From: CAIMUS01 sp963708455
Lineage (GTDB): Bacteria > Pseudomonadota > Gammaproteobacteria > Competibacterales > Competibacteraceae
Direction of reading: 5' to 3'
Assembly: GCA_963708455.1 (NCBI GenBank)
Contig: CAVPSQ010000004.1
Span: forward strand, 1,527,290-1,591,289
DNA: 64,000 nt
The translations under genes and the position numbers were made by a program. The number at the start of each line of letters is the position of its first letter. Position 1 is the stretch's first letter. The notes below the pieces were generated by a model. The model was not told where the DNA came from and did not search any database. It worked only from the letters and a program-made list of their open reading frames with translations. Of the stretch, positions 63,716-64,000 are shown in pieces.

Positions 63716-63915
63716 AATCTCCAGCTTGCCTGAGCTTCGGTGACCTCTGGCGTTCGGCCTGGGCCTCCAGCAGCTTCCTGGCCACGTCGCGGGCGATCTC
63801 CAGGGTCTCGGTGACGGTGCGGCCCTGGGCCCACCAGTCCCGGAATATCGTCCGATGTCGCAAGGTAAACGCCTTCCGGCAGATGCTCAATGTGCAGGTT
63901 GACGATATGTTCCAT
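63699..63915 (-). pseudogene. HicB-type antitoxin gene, frameshifted
   Basis: ATG 63915 starts EHIVNLHIEHLPEGVYLATS, then DDIPGL. The next segment, AQGRTVTETLEIARDVARKL, is in another frame and ends GDSFDYP at 63699. This is the partial RNase-H-like HicB fold. A one-base shift near 63835 breaks it, and it runs into a truncated hicA. Confidence 0.78.
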
Positions 63916-64000
63916 ACCTTACCTCGATTCGTCAGGACGGCCCGGTTACAGCCGGCGGCCCGCGCGGGCCGCCGTGTCGGGAGGTGCCTTATCGGGCCTC

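Overview
The window looks like chromosomal DNA of a G+C-rich gammaproteobacterium. The order rpe-gph-trpE, uvrB, a membrane-anchored cytochrome c5 and an exosortase/PEP-CTERM-type sugar transferase fit that group. A Competibacteraceae-like sludge organism is my guess; nothing in the window proves it. Much of the window is accessory DNA, rich in insertion sequences, small palindromic repeats, toxin-antitoxin scars and frameshifted genes.

1-14.8 kb: mobile DNA. A partial IS1182-type transposase (1-932) is followed by a Phd/YefM antitoxin whose PIN toxin survives only as about 13 codons. An A+T-rich IS with a YREK-type DDE transposase sits directly against the toxin scar on one side and a TraU fragment on the other. 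The rest is the remnant of an integrative conjugative element: traN, a DUF4400 membrane protein, a frameshifted traD, a MobH relaxase traI, an AcaB-like protein and a tyrosine integrase. It ends at tRNA-Arg(CCG), the probable integration site. A 113-bp MITE with 25-bp inverted repeats and an exact 8-bp target duplication lies inside it.

15-22.3 kb: a membrane-anchored cytochrome c5, a 1328-aa topoisomerase III-RecQ-HRDC fusion, a secreted protein and an MsbA-like ABC exporter.

22.3-34.8 kb: surface-polysaccharide genes. These are four glycosyltransferases, GDP-mannose 4,6-dehydratase, a Wzx-type flippase, two FkbM methyltransferases, an AAC(3)-fold sugar N-acetyltransferase and an alpha/alpha-toroid protein.

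34.9-43.5 kb: housekeeping genes (rpe-gph-trpE, uvrB, aspartate aminotransferase) plus an acyltransferase-3.

43.6-49.6 kb: the most interesting locus. A SIR2-TIR fusion protein is translationally coupled to a 1554-aa membrane-anchored nSTAND ATPase, which carries about 16 near-identical 32-residue repeats and a C-terminal PDZ domain. This is a candidate two-gene defence or NAD-depletion system.

49.8-64 kb: envelope and periplasmic genes (DUF2092, DUF1254, HupE, MarC, an outer-membrane barrel, an AraC regulator, a lipoprotein). They show a decayed segmental duplication, several single-base frameshifts, IS110 and ISKra4 scraps, and broken MntA-HepT and HicBA modules.
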